Below, in pieces: positions 43,794 to 52,247 of a DNA stretch of 64,000 nt. The notes below the pieces were generated by a model that was not told where the DNA came from, did no database searches, and worked only from the letters and a program-made list of their open reading frames with translations. The stretch is from PALSA-693 sp963780345 (lineage in GTDB: Bacteria > Actinomycetota > Acidimicrobiia > Acidimicrobiales > Palsa-688): NCBI GenBank assembly GCA_963780345.1, contig CAWABU010000009.1, positions 1 through 64,000 on the forward strand, given 5' to 3'. The stretch's first letter is position 1; each line of letters opens with the position of its first letter. Position numbers and translations under genes: made by a program.

Positions 43794-45007
43794 TCGCCCT
43801 CCAGCTTGAAGGCCCGGTGCAGCGCCACCACCGCGGCCTCGGCCAGACCGGCGCGCACTACGCAGGTGAGCCGGATGGAGGAGGTCGAGATCATCTCGAT
43901 GTTGATGCCTTCGTGGGCGAGGACCTCGAACATCGTGGCCGAGACCCCGGGATGGGTCTTCATCCCGGCCCCGATCAGCGACACCGTCGCGATGTCAGGA
44001 TCGGCGGTGACCTCCCGGGCCGCGATCTCCGGCTGCAGCGCCCGGCTCACGTCGGTCGCCGTCGCCAGGTCGGCGTGCGGGACCGTGAACGAGATGTCCG
44101 TCGTACCCGCCACCGACACGTTCTGCTCGATCATGTCGACGTTGATGGAGCGGTCGGCCAGGGCCCGGAACAGCCGGGCCGCTATTCCCGGCTGGTCGGG
44201 AACGCCGGTGACGGTGAGCTTGGCCTCGGTGCTGTCCGAGACCACCGCGGACACTATGGCCTGCTCCACTTCGGGGTCTTCCTCCTCGATCCAGGTTCCC
44301 GGCTCCCAGGTGAAAGCCGAACGCACGTGCAGCCGGACTCCGTGGTTGCGAGCGAACTCCACCGAGCGCATGGCCGGCTTCGGGCAGCCGGCTGCGCACA
44401 TCTCAAGCATCTCCTCGAAACTGACCCGTCGCAGGCGGCGGGCTTCGGGCACCACCCGGGGATCCGCGGTGAACACTCCGGACACGTCCGTGTAGATCTC
44501 GCACGCGTCGGCGCCCAGCGCCTGGGCGAGGGCCACGGCGGTGGTGTCGGTCCCGCCGCGGCCGAGAAAGGTGACGTCCCGGTCGGTCGACACGCCCTGG
44601 GCCCCCCCGACGACGGGGACCCGGCCGGCGGCCAGCGCCTCCCGGAGCCGGTCTCCGCGGACCTCGAGGATCTTGGCCTTGGTGTGTTCGGTGTCGGTGA
44701 TGATGCCGGCCTGGCTGCCGGTGAAGCTGTCGCTCGGGACGCCCACGTCATGCAACGCCATGCAGAGCAGCGCCATGGCTTTACGTTCGCCGGCGGTGAT
44801 CAGCATGTCCATCTCCCGGCCGGGCTGGGTGACCGACACCTGCTGGGCGAGGTGCAGGAGCTCGTCGGTCTCCTTGCCCATGGCGGAGATGGCAACCACC
44901 ACCTGGTTGCCGTGGCGGACGGACCGGGCTACGTAGTCGGCGACCGTGCGCATGCGATCCGCATCCGCGACGGAGGTGCCGCCGAACTTCATCACCACCA
45001 GGGCCAC
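43790..45007 (-). CDS. lysC: Aspartate kinase
   Basis: A 405-residue aspartokinase, first step of the aspartate-family pathway. GTG 45007 is chosen because it begins the family start (ALVVMKFGGTSVADADRMRT); the frame reaches 45154 without such support. The KFGGTS phosphate loop, ITAGERKAMALLCMAL, FLGRGGTDTTAVALAQALGA and DACEIYTDVSGVFTADPRVV form the kinase domain. Two C-terminal ACT domains from about residue 260 (LTVTGVPDQPGIAARLFRAL, then VSLIGAGMKTHPGVSATMFE) are the sites of lysine/threonine feedback. In this group an internal start can give a separate regulatory beta chain. Confidence 0.95.
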   Translation of the reverse strand: MALVVMKFGGTSVADADRMRTVADYVARSVRHGNQVVVAISAMGKETDELLHLAQQVSVTQPGREMDMLITAGERKAMALLCMALHDVGVPSDSFTGSQAGIITDTEHTKAKILEVRGDRLREALAAGRVPVVGGAQGVSTDRDVTFLGRGGTDTTAVALAQALGADACEIYTDVSGVFTADPRVVPEARRLRRVSFEEMLEMCAAGCPKPAMRSVEFARNHGVRLHVRSAFTWEPGTWIEEEDPEVEQAIVSAVVSDSTEAKLTVTGVPDQPGIAARLFRALADRSINVDMIEQNVSVAGTTDISFTVPHADLATATDVSRALQPEIAAREVTADPDIATVSLIGAGMKTHPGVSATMFEVLAHEGINIEMISTSSIRLTCVVRAGLAEAAVVALHRAFKLEGE

Positions 45008-45108
45008 GGCCTGCCAGGCTACCAAGGGGGTGTCCGTGGCTCGGAGCGCGATTATCGGAGTCGGGCCGCGTTTATGGGCGTGGGAGCAGGCGGCTACCTT
45101 GGTGCGCC

Positions 45109-45999
45109 GTGCCGTCGGAAAAGCGACAACGCCAGCGCGCCGGTCGGGCGGCACGCATGGCCGAGCTCCAGCAAGCGCAAAAGAAACGTCAGCGAGGACG
45201 GCGCGCCATCATCATCGGCGTCATCGTTGCGGCTGCTGTCGGGCTGGCCATCTACACCGGCACCCGGGGCAACTCACATTCGTCGAAGGTGTCGACCTCT
45301 GGCGCCACGTCGACTACGGCCGCAGGATCGTCGACCACGGCCGCAGGATCGTCGACCACGGCGGCGTCGGCGAAACCGCCCACTGCCGCGCCCGTGACCG
45401 GTGGCACGAAGCTGACCGGCGCCACTCCGTGCCCGAAGCCCAACGGTCCCAACCCGCACGTCACGTCTTTTGCCCACCCGCCGCCGAACTGCTTGCAGGC
45501 GGGCAAGACCTACACCGCCACGTTCGTCACGACCGAAGGCAACATCGTGGTCCGCCTCGACACCACCAAGACCCCGATGACGGCCAACAACTTCATCGTG
45601 CTGGCGCGGTATCACTACTACGACGGCACCTCGATGTTCCGGACCGACGACTCGATCGACATCATTCAGGGCGGATCCCCGCACACCCAGGATGCCAGCG
45701 ATCCGGGGCCCGGCTACACCATCAAGGACGAGGGCAAGGGGTTCAAGTACGTTCCCGGCGACCTCACCATGGCCCGTACGGCCGCGGCGAACAGCGCCGG
45801 CGCCCAGTACTTCTTCTGCGCCGGCGTGTCGTGCAGCCAGCTCAACACCCAGGGCACGTATGTCACCTTCGGCGTCACGACCAGCGGGCTCAACGTGCTC
45901 GAGAAGATCCTGGCCCTCAACGTCAACACCAACAGCGGCCTCGGTGGCGCCCCCAGCAAGCTCGTTCTGGTCAAGAACATTGACATCACCGAGTCCTGA
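45109..45999 (+). CDS. Membrane-anchored cyclophilin-type peptidyl-prolyl isomerase
   Basis: A 296-residue protein. Basic N-terminus, one transmembrane segment (AIIIGVIVAAAVGLAIYTG, about residues 33-51), a Ser/Thr/Ala linker (SSTTAAGSSTTAA repeated) and a C-terminal cyclophilin domain from about 130. The barrel is recognisable (ATFVTTEGNIVVRLDTTKTP, then IVLARYHYYDG, IIQGGSPH, GPGYTIKDEG), but the catalytic FHRV stretch reads MFRTDDS, displacing the key Arg by one position. Activity may be reduced or absent. It faces the outside and probably assists folding of exported proteins. It directly precedes a second cyclophilin gene. Confidence 0.85.
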   Translation: MPSEKRQRQRAGRAARMAELQQAQKKRQRGRRAIIIGVIVAAAVGLAIYTGTRGNSHSSKVSTSGATSTTAAGSSTTAAGSSTTAASAKPPTAAPVTGGTKLTGATPCPKPNGPNPHVTSFAHPPPNCLQAGKTYTATFVTTEGNIVVRLDTTKTPMTANNFIVLARYHYYDGTSMFRTDDSIDIIQGGSPHTQDASDPGPGYTIKDEGKGFKYVPGDLTMARTAAANSAGAQYFFCAGVSCSQLNTQGTYVTFGVTTSGLNVLEKILALNVNTNSGLGGAPSKLVLVKNIDITES

Positions 46000-46059
46000 T
46001 GCCGGGTCCGTCGGGGCCCTCCCCGGCCCCCGCCACCCTCCGCGGCCCCCGGCTGCCCT

Positions 46060-46190
46060 CGGCGGCGGCCGCCCTCGCCGGCCCCGGCCGCCCTCGCCGG
46101 CCCCGGCCCCGGCCGCCCTCGCCTGCGCCGGCCGCCCTCGCCGGAGGCGGCCGCCCTCGCCGGCGCCGGCCGCCTCCGCCGCCCGTTGCT
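46060..46190 (+). repeat. GC-only tandem repeat upstream of the second cyclophilin
   Basis: Imperfect copies of GGCCGCCCTCGCCGG-type units fill about 130 bp with almost no A or T. The repeat lies between the two cyclophilin genes. An ATG at 45999-46001, overlapping the first gene's TGA, opens a frame that runs through the repeat into the second cyclophilin. Confidence 0.8.
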
Positions 46191-46226
46191 TTCGCCCGCC
46201 GTCACCGGCTTTCACCTGAGGAGCGC

Positions 46227-46793
46227 ATGCCCATGACCACCCCGATCCCCTGCCCGGCCGCCGACGGCTCGAGCCCAACCCGACGGGAGTTCGACGGCCC
46301 GCCCCCGATGTGTATCGACGCCTCGAAGCGGTACACGGCCACCATGGTCACGACCAAAGGGGCCCTGACCATTGCCCTCGATCCCATCGGAGCCCCTCTC
46401 ACCACCAACAACTTCGTGGTCCTGGCCCGTTACCACTACTTCGACGGCATCGTCTTCCACCGGGTCATCCCGGGCTTCGTGTGCCAGGGCGGGGATCCGA
46501 CGGGCACCGGCCGGGGCGGCCCCGGATACCGGTTCGCGGATGAGCTCCCGGCGCCGGGCCGCTATGAGCTCGGCTCGCTGGCCATGGCCAACGCGGGTCC
46601 GAACACCAACGGCAGCCAGTTCTTCGTGATCAGCGGGCCGTCGGGGGCGGGGCTGCCGCCGCAATATTCGCTGTTCGGGAAGGTGGTGGCCGGCCTGGAC
46701 GTGGTCGCGGCCATCGATGGCATCGGAACGCAGTCGGGGACACCCAGCGAGCAGGTGACCATCGAATCGGTCACCATCTCCGAGTCCGACTGA
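46227..46793 (+). CDS. Cytoplasmic cyclophilin-type peptidyl-prolyl isomerase
   Basis: A 188-residue cyclophilin that catalyses cis-trans isomerisation of proline bonds. The intact catalytic centre reads VFHRVIPGFVCQGGDPTGTG (Arg in FHRV, QGGD) with LAMANAGPNTNGSQFFVISG and YSLFGKVVAGLDVV. GAGGAG precedes the ATGs at 46227 and 46233. An upstream in-frame ATG at 45999 (TGATG overlap with the previous gene) would add a 76-residue Pro/Arg-rich segment translated from the GC repeat; I consider the later start more likely. Unlike its neighbour it has no membrane anchor. Confidence 0.9.
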   Translation: MPMTTPIPCPAADGSSPTRREFDGPPPMCIDASKRYTATMVTTKGALTIALDPIGAPLTTNNFVVLARYHYFDGIVFHRVIPGFVCQGGDPTGTGRGGPGYRFADELPAPGRYELGSLAMANAGPNTNGSQFFVISGPSGAGLPPQYSLFGKVVAGLDVVAAIDGIGTQSGTPSEQVTIESVTISESD

Positions 46794-46921
46794 GGGGGCG
46801 GCAGGCGGGGCAGGTAGGGCCGCGGGGGTCGGGCGGGCGGCAAGCCGAGCTGTCGCCCAGGTTTCGCCACCCACAGTGGTCGATGAAGGCCGGCGGATAC
46901 CCACGCAGCACGAACGTCCAG

Positions 46922-46970
46922 GGTTTGTGCGCGATTAAGCGCGTATCACGCGCCTAATCGCGCACAAACC
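46922..46970. terminator. Long near-perfect palindrome between convergent genes
   Basis: Two 22-bp arms (46922-46943, starting GGTTTGTGCGCGATTA, and 46949-46970) pair with a single mismatch around a 5-nt loop, TATCA. It lies between the stop of the cyclophilin gene and the stop of the convergent peptidase-like gene, so a bidirectional terminator is the default reading. Its AT content and length are unlike the other hairpins in the window. Confidence 0.6.
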
Positions 46971-47137
46971 TCTCGAGGACGGCAGATTCCACTAGGGCCG
47001 AGTCCGCACAGTGATGTCGCGGCGCCGAGGGCCGACGTCGGGACGTGGCTCGGACGGAGGGACAGGTTGCAGGTAGCGGGGCGGGAGGCGGTATGGGGCT
47101 CCGGCCCCCCATGGCCAGGCTGGCGGCCGCCGGGAAA

Positions 47138-47818
47138 CTAGCGGGAGGCCAGCGCCCCCAGCCCGGCCGGCCGGCCATCGACGTACACCGTCACCCGTCC
47201 GGCGCCGGCCGTACGCCAGGAACCGTCCGGATCGCGGATCAGGGCCGTGGCCTCGTCGATCGCGGCGATCCGCAGGTGGCCCGTGGCCAGCTTGACCGTG
47301 CGGTGGGCCTTCTCCTCGGACCAGGTGTCGTAGTGAGGCAGGACGGCCAGCTGCCCGACCAACCCCAACCCCAACGTGAGGGCGCCACCCCGGGGGTCGA
47401 CCATCGGGTCGCAGAGCACCATGGCTCCGGCCGATGACCCGGCCACGACGGCGCCGTCCTCCCAGGCCTCCACGAGAGCGGCCCATACGGGGGTGTCCTT
47501 GAGCACCGAACGCAGGTGCAGCGGAGAGCCGCCGCCGAGATAGACGAAGCGCGCCGCTCGCACCCGGTCGGCCGAGGCGCGGTCCTCGGCGTCACGGCGG
47601 TTCAGCACCATCAGGCCCTGGGCCCGGGCACCGAAGGACCCGAACCACCTCGACGCGGTGTCGACGGCGCGCTCGGGATGTTCGTAAGCGGCCGCCGTCG
47701 GCAGCACCAGCACCTCGGCCCGGCCGCTCATTTCCCACAGGTCGGCGTCGAAGCGGCAATCAGGAGTCCACTCGGCGCCGCCGACCAGGGCCAGGGGACC
47801 CGCCTGCTGGCCGGTCAC
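47138..47818 (-). CDS. Class-I glutamine-amidotransferase-like protein (peptidase S51/cyanophycinase type)
   Basis: A 226-residue protein with the peptidase-E/cyanophycinase fold. The nucleophile elbow VVAGSSAGAMVLCDPM contains the expected Ser, preceded by FVYLGGGSPLHLRSVL and followed by LPHYDTWSEEKAHRTV with a candidate His. GTG 47818 begins the recognisable part (TGQQAGPLALVGGAEW); the frame extends to 48022 over an unlikely Pro/Arg-rich stretch. Members cleave Asp-dipeptides or cyanophycin, or have unknown targets. It diverges from the B12 mutase gene. Confidence 0.75.
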   Translation of the reverse strand: MTGQQAGPLALVGGAEWTPDCRFDADLWEMSGRAEVLVLPTAAAYEHPERAVDTASRWFGSFGARAQGLMVLNRRDAEDRASADRVRAARFVYLGGGSPLHLRSVLKDTPVWAALVEAWEDGAVVAGSSAGAMVLCDPMVDPRGGALTLGLGLVGQLAVLPHYDTWSEEKAHRTVKLATGHLRIAAIDEATALIRDPDGSWRTAGAGRVTVYVDGRPAGLGALASR

Positions 47819-48040
47819 GAGATGGGTCGCGGCGGTCGCGCTCGTAGGGGGTGGGCCATCGGCCGCACACGGTAGTCGCAAGGCAGCGACCCGGCGGGCT
47901 CGGCGGATGCGCCCGACCACATCGGGCCCGGCGCACCCGCCACGACTGCCCTGGGGGTGGTAGCCCCCTTCTCCGCGTTTCCGCTGCCCCTGCATGGTAG
48001 CGGCCCGGGGGCCGGGAGGCATGGGGCGCTCGGTGCGAAA

Positions 48041-50092
48041 ATGGCGAGCATGGCCTCCCTCGACCAGGACCCGGCGGCCCCGGCCCCGAGCTCCGCCGCG
48101 CCTCCGTCCGCTCGCCTACCGGAACCCGACCCGCCCTGGGTGATGCGCACCTATTCCGGACACTCGACGGCCCGGGCCTCCAACCAGCTGTACCGCACCA
48201 ACCTGGCCAAAGGGCAGACCGGGCTCTCGGTGGCCTTCGACCTGCCCACCCAGACCGGCTATGACCCGGACGCCCCGGAGGCGAGAGGCGAGGTGGGGAA
48301 GGTAGGGGTCCCGGTGGCCCACCTGGGGCACATGGCCGAACTCATGGACGGCATTCCCCTGGGCCAGATGAACACCTCCATGACCATCAACGCCACCGCC
48401 GCCTGGCTCCTCGCCCTCTATGTCGCCGAGGCCGACGCCACCGGCGTCGAACGCCGACTGCTCGCCGGCACCGTCCAGAACGACATCGTCAAGGAGTACC
48501 TCTCCCGCGGCACCTACATCTTCCCGCCGGCCCCAAGCCGCCGACTCACGGTGGACACGGTGGCGTGGACCGTGCGCCACGTGCCCAGATGGAACCCGAT
48601 CAACGTCTGCAGCTACCACCTCCAGGAGGCCGGCGCGACCCCCGTGCAGGAGCTGGCCTACGCCCTGGCGACCGCCATCGGCGTGGTCGACGCGGTCAGA
48701 GACTCCGGCCAGCTGACCGAATCCGAGCTGCCGGCGGTGGTCGGGAGGATCTCATTCTTCTGCAATGCGGGTATTCGTTTCGTGGAAGAGGCCTGCAAAA
48801 TGCGAGCCTTCACCACCCTCTGGGATCGGATCGGCGCGGTCCGCTGGGGGGTCGCCGACCCGAAGCTCCGCCGCTTCCGTTACGGCGTGCAGGTCAATTC
48901 CCTCGGCCTGACCGAGCAGCAGCCGGAAAACAACGTGCCCCGCGTCGTCCTCGAAGCCCTCGGGGTCACCCTCTCGCGAGGCTCACGGGCCCGGGCGCTG
49001 CAGCTGCCGGCGTGGAACGAGGCCCTGGGCCTGCCGCATCCCTGGGATCAACAGTGGTCGCTGCGAATCCAGCAGATCCTCGCCTACGAGACCGACCTGC
49101 TGGAGTACCCGGACCTCTTCGACGGGTCGCACGTGGTGGAGGCCCGCACGGCCGAACTGGTGGAGGCCGCCGAAGCCGAGCTGGAAGAGATCCTCGAGCT
49201 GGGCGGGGCGTTCGAAGCTATCGGGGAGATGAAAGGCCGCCTGGTGGCCAGCCAATCGGCCCGCACCCACCGTATCGAGTCGGGCGATCTGCCGGTCGTG
49301 GGGGTCAATCGCTATACCACCTCAGAGCCTTCACCGCTCGACCGCGAGGAGGCCGTGCTCCGCGTGGACCCGGCGGGGGAAGCCGGCTTGATCGACGACG
49401 TCAACCGGTGGCGGGCCCGGCGAGAGGCCGGGGCCGTCCAGCGAGCGCTCGACGAGCTCCGACGGGCTGCCGCCTCGACTGACCCGGCAGACACCCTGAT
49501 GCCCGCCACCGTGGCCCTGGCCCATGCGGGCGGCACCACCGGCGAGTGGGCCGGCGCCCTCCGCGAGATATGGGGCGAATACCGGGCGCCGACAGGTATG
49601 CACGCCGGTCCCGCGGCCGGCCCGCGGGAGGAGCTGGCGGTCGCCCGGGAGCGGGTTGGCCGGTTTGCCGCCAGCCAGGGCGGGCCGCCCCGGCTGCTGG
49701 TAGCCAAGCCCGGGCTGGACGGCCACAGCAACGGCGCCGAGCAGATCGCGCTGGCCGCCCGCGACGCCGGCTTCGAGGTGATCTACCAGGGCATCCGCCA
49801 GACCCCCGGACAGATCGCCGCGGTCGCACGGGACGAGGATGTCGACCTGGTCGGCCTCTCGATACTGTCGGGCAGCCACCTCGACCTGGTCGCCGATGTC
49901 ATGGCCGGCCTGCAGCACGAACACGTGCACGTGCCGGTGGTGGTGGGGGGCATCATTCCGCCGGAGGACGCGGCCCGGTTACGGACCGCCGGCGTCGCCG
50001 CCGTCTACACGCCGAGGGACTTCGAGCTTGGCCGCATCGTCGCCGACCTGGCCGATCTGGCCGCCCGGTCGATGACCACGCCGGACGCCTGA
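48041..50092 (+). CDS. MeaA/ethylmalonyl-CoA-mutase-type B12-dependent acyl-CoA mutase
   Basis: A 683-residue adenosylcobalamin enzyme. The N-terminal (beta/alpha)8 domain begins RTYSGHSTARASNQLYRTNL, then GQTGLSVAFDLPTQTGYDPD, MNTSMTINATAAWLLALY and GLTEQQPENN. Residues about 555-683 are a B12-binding domain with KPGLDGHSNGAEQIA (the D-x-H-x-x-G lower-ligand His). The single-chain layout and the QPENN and TTSEPSPL motifs match MeaA/ethylmalonyl-CoA mutase better than the MutA/MutB-type methylmalonyl-CoA mutase. Reaction by family: (2R)-ethylmalonyl-CoA to methylsuccinyl-CoA. ATG 48041 is preferred over 47957. A crotonyl-CoA carboxylase/reductase is not in the window. Confidence 0.85.
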   Translation: MASMASLDQDPAAPAPSSAAPPSARLPEPDPPWVMRTYSGHSTARASNQLYRTNLAKGQTGLSVAFDLPTQTGYDPDAPEARGEVGKVGVPVAHLGHMAELMDGIPLGQMNTSMTINATAAWLLALYVAEADATGVERRLLAGTVQNDIVKEYLSRGTYIFPPAPSRRLTVDTVAWTVRHVPRWNPINVCSYHLQEAGATPVQELAYALATAIGVVDAVRDSGQLTESELPAVVGRISFFCNAGIRFVEEACKMRAFTTLWDRIGAVRWGVADPKLRRFRYGVQVNSLGLTEQQPENNVPRVVLEALGVTLSRGSRARALQLPAWNEALGLPHPWDQQWSLRIQQILAYETDLLEYPDLFDGSHVVEARTAELVEAAEAELEEILELGGAFEAIGEMKGRLVASQSARTHRIESGDLPVVGVNRYTTSEPSPLDREEAVLRVDPAGEAGLIDDVNRWRARREAGAVQRALDELRRAAASTDPADTLMPATVALAHAGGTTGEWAGALREIWGEYRAPTGMHAGPAAGPREELAVARERVGRFAASQGGPPRLLVAKPGLDGHSNGAEQIALAARDAGFEVIYQGIRQTPGQIAAVARDEDVDLVGLSILSGSHLDLVADVMAGLQHEHVHVPVVVGGIIPPEDAARLRTAGVAAVYTPRDFELGRIVADLADLAARSMTTPDA

Positions 50093-50097
50093 TTCCT

Positions 50098-50628
50098 CTA
50101 ATCGGGGGGGAAGCAGGCGACCGCGAAATCCCGGCGGGCCTCCTCGAGATGCTTTCGCACCGTGCCGTCAGCGACCCCCAGCACGGCCGCCGCCTCGCGC
50201 ACCGGGAGGCCGACCACCAGGCACATGACCGCGCACGTCCGCCGGCGGGGAGGCATGGCCGCGAGCGCCTGCTCGATCGCAACCGCGGTCACGGCCGTGG
50301 ATTCGGTGGTCGGCGGCGCAGGAAGGCCGACGGCCGGGGCCTTGCGCTGCCGGCTCCGTTGCCACAGGCGGAAGCCGGCGGTGTACACGTAGCCAGGAGG
50401 GTTGGGGCCGCGGCAGACCCGGCGCCAGCGGGCCAGAGCCCGGCCGAAAGCCTCCTGGGTCAGATCCTCGGCGGTGGCCAGGTCGGCCCCGCTCAGCTGC
50501 AAGGCCCGGACCAGCCGGGGGTAGTGGACTTGATAGCACTCGACGAAGTCGCTGCTGGTCAGGAGGCCTTCGGCCACTTCACGCCGGGAATCTGGTTCGG
50601 TCGGGGAATCTGACCGGTCGACCCGCAC
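50098..50628 (-). CDS. ECF-like RNA polymerase sigma factor
   Basis: A 176-residue sigma factor of the SigE-like actinobacterial class. Region 2: FVECYQVHYPRLVRALQLSG, then AEDLTQEAFGRALARWRRVC. Region 4: LAAMPPRRRTCAVMCLVVGL, then PVREAAAVLGVADGTVRKHL. It follows a single-span membrane protein gene by 30 bp, which resembles the frequent sigma/anti-sigma arrangement. The GC-rich DNA gives no recognisable target promoter. Confidence 0.8.
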   Translation of the reverse strand: MRVDRSDSPTEPDSRREVAEGLLTSSDFVECYQVHYPRLVRALQLSGADLATAEDLTQEAFGRALARWRRVCRGPNPPGYVYTAGFRLWQRSRQRKAPAVGLPAPPTTESTAVTAVAIEQALAAMPPRRRTCAVMCLVVGLPVREAAAVLGVADGTVRKHLEEARRDFAVACFPPD

Positions 50629-50658
50629 CCTCGAGATGGTGGCACCGTCCGGCGGGAG

Positions 50659-51732
50659 TTACCCGGCGGCTGATGGGTTGGCCGCAGTCCCCGATGACGC
50701 CCCGCTGGACGCACCGGGCTGGCCGGCGGGGCAGGCCGAGGCGCCGCCGGCCCGAACCGCCGGCAAGGTGGCGGGGCCGGGGGCGCCCTTACGGAGAGGT
50801 GAAGGACGGCTCGGAAGGACGGGCGGGCAAGGTCGGGCGGCGCACGCGATCAGCGGCTGGGTCGTCCCGGGTGACGCCGCCGGCTGGCCGGGGCTGACGA
50901 TCGAGCAGGCGACGGGGCACGAGGCCCTGTTGCCGGGGTCGGGCTCGACGGCGTTCAGGGCCAGTGACGATGAGCCCACCACCCGACCAGCGGCGTTGGT
51001 CGCGGTCAGCGTTCCGACCGCGCCGCCGCCGGTCAGAGTGGCCGGCGCCGGCGAGGCCAGTACCGCCCACCCGTCCACGGGAGCCATCGAGTCCTGCGCT
51101 CCCCCGTTGAACCTGACCAGGACGTGGGTCACGGTCGGGCCGGTGGCGGCCATGATCACCGCGGTCGGGTCGCCTTCGGGCTGGCCGAGCAAGTCGCTCT
51201 CGACGGCGGTCACCGGTTTCGAGTGGGTGGCCGGGGCGAAGCCCACGGTCGTGCCGGCCATCGCGGCCGTCGACACCTCGACCTGGAGTCGCGGCCCGCC
51301 GAGACCGCAGCCGGCGGACAGGCCAGGGGGGATCGGCGGTGCGGTTCGGAACGCCCGCAGCGTGACGCCGGCGGCGGTCGTCCGGGTGAACAGCCGAGTC
51401 AGGGGCCCGGTCGCTCCGACGCCGAAAGGCGGGCCGGGGGCGACACCGGTCACGGCTCCCGAGGTGTTGCCAGGGGAGGGCGAGGAGCTGGTCAATCCGC
51501 CGCCGGACGCGGCCGGCGTCGCCCCGGTCGTGGTCTCGGCCGGCGAAGAGTGATTCGAGAGGGCATAGCCAACCGCACCGCCCACCACCAGGGCGACCGC
51601 CATGCCGCCCGCCGCCATGCGCCGTCGGCGTCGCCCGGCGCGGTCCACAATGGCCCGCAGGGGGCCCGGGCCGGGCCCGACACTGTCCCCCACGTCGAGC
51701 AGATCGTGGAGGGGCACGTCGTCGGGTTCCAT
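50659..51732 (-). CDS. Single-span membrane protein, possible anti-sigma partner
   Basis: A 357-residue protein. The cytoplasmic part (about 1-38) contains LHDLLDVGDSVGPGPGPLRA and a basic RRRRR stretch; one transmembrane segment follows (MAAGGMAVALVVGGAVGYAL, about 39-58); then a Ser/Thr/Pro-rich linker and an extracytoplasmic domain without recognisable family. The arrangement next to an ECF sigma gene and the short cytoplasmic tail suggest an anti-sigma or sensor role, but the tail lacks the zinc-binding HxxxCxxC motif of ZAS-type anti-sigma factors. The function is inference only. Confidence 0.55.
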   Translation of the reverse strand: MEPDDVPLHDLLDVGDSVGPGPGPLRAIVDRAGRRRRRMAAGGMAVALVVGGAVGYALSNHSSPAETTTGATPAASGGGLTSSSPSPGNTSGAVTGVAPGPPFGVGATGPLTRLFTRTTAAGVTLRAFRTAPPIPPGLSAGCGLGGPRLQVEVSTAAMAGTTVGFAPATHSKPVTAVESDLLGQPEGDPTAVIMAATGPTVTHVLVRFNGGAQDSMAPVDGWAVLASPAPATLTGGGAVGTLTATNAAGRVVGSSSLALNAVEPDPGNRASCPVACSIVSPGQPAASPGTTQPLIACAARPCPPVLPSRPSPLRKGAPGPATLPAVRAGGASACPAGQPGASSGASSGTAANPSAAG

Positions 51733-51749
51733 ACCCGACTACAAACCCG

Positions 51750-52022
51750 TCAGGTGCCTGCTTCGCGTAGTGAAATCTCGAAGCACCGGTCCGTCAGGGC
51801 TCCCCATGCGTACCGGGGGTAGAACCCGGCGTACCGGGCGCGGCATCGTTCGCTCCATTCGACTGCTGGCCAACCGCTCCCCCGAGGGCGGGCCAGAGTC
51901 CGGACCATGACTAGGCCGGCGCGCTGCTCATAGCCCGGTTGAAGTCCCTGGTAGCGAACGGCAACCGGCCCGTCGAACACCACGGCCTCGTCCTCAGCGA
52001 GGGCCGCCGCCTCGAAGGGCAC
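51750..52022 (-). CDS. Hypothetical protein downstream of the carboxylase genes
   Basis: A 90-codon frame from GTG 52022, 15 bp after the epsilon-subunit gene, with GGGAAAAGA upstream. It contains EDEAVVFDGPVAVRYQGLQ and FYPRYAWGALTDRCFEISL, which look coding but match no family I know. Position suggests it is the third gene of the accB-accE transcript. In related genomes maf often follows accE; this is not Maf. Confidence 0.45.
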   Translation of the reverse strand: MPFEAAALAEDEAVVFDGPVAVRYQGLQPGYEQRAGLVMVRTLARPRGSGWPAVEWSERCRARYAGFYPRYAWGALTDRCFEISLREAGT

Positions 52023-52037
52023 GGTCTTTTCCCGGGA

Positions 52038-52247
52038 TTACGAAGTCGGACGAAGCCAGGGCCGCTGCCGGCGGACGGTCTCGGGCGGAGTCCACCAGCG
52101 TCCGGAGAAGCGCCACGGATCTGGGCCCCCCGGCCCCGGCGCCGGGCCGGCAATGACCGGGCGGGGCCAGGTCAGCTCGATGGCGGCGACGATGGCCGCG
52201 AGTTCCTCGGGGCTCGGATGGCGACCGGTCACAGAGGACGTGGTCAC
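52038..52247 (-). CDS. Acyl-CoA carboxylase epsilon subunit
   Basis: A 69-residue protein with the epsilon-subunit pattern: PSPEELAAIVAAIELTW near the start and DPWRFSGRWWTPPETVRRQR, ending RPW. These short, variable subunits stabilise the biotin-carboxylase/carboxyltransferase complex of actinobacterial acyl-CoA carboxylases. The GTG at 52247 overlaps the stop of the beta-subunit gene (GTGA). The alpha subunit (biotin carboxylase/BCCP) is not in this window. Confidence 0.8.
   Translation of the reverse strand: MTTSSVTGRHPSPEELAAIVAAIELTWPRPVIAGPAPGPGGPDPWRFSGRWWTPPETVRRQRPWLRPTS

Noticed and set aside
47819..48022. N-terminal extension of the peptidase-like protein
   Set aside because: Pro/Arg-rich, no conserved pattern, and overlaps the upstream region of the divergent mutase gene.
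48041..50092. Annotation as classical methylmalonyl-CoA mutase
   Set aside because: Single-chain layout and MeaA-type motifs (QPENN, TTSEPSPL) fit the ethylmalonyl-CoA mutase/MeaA group better, although activity on methylmalonyl-CoA cannot be excluded.
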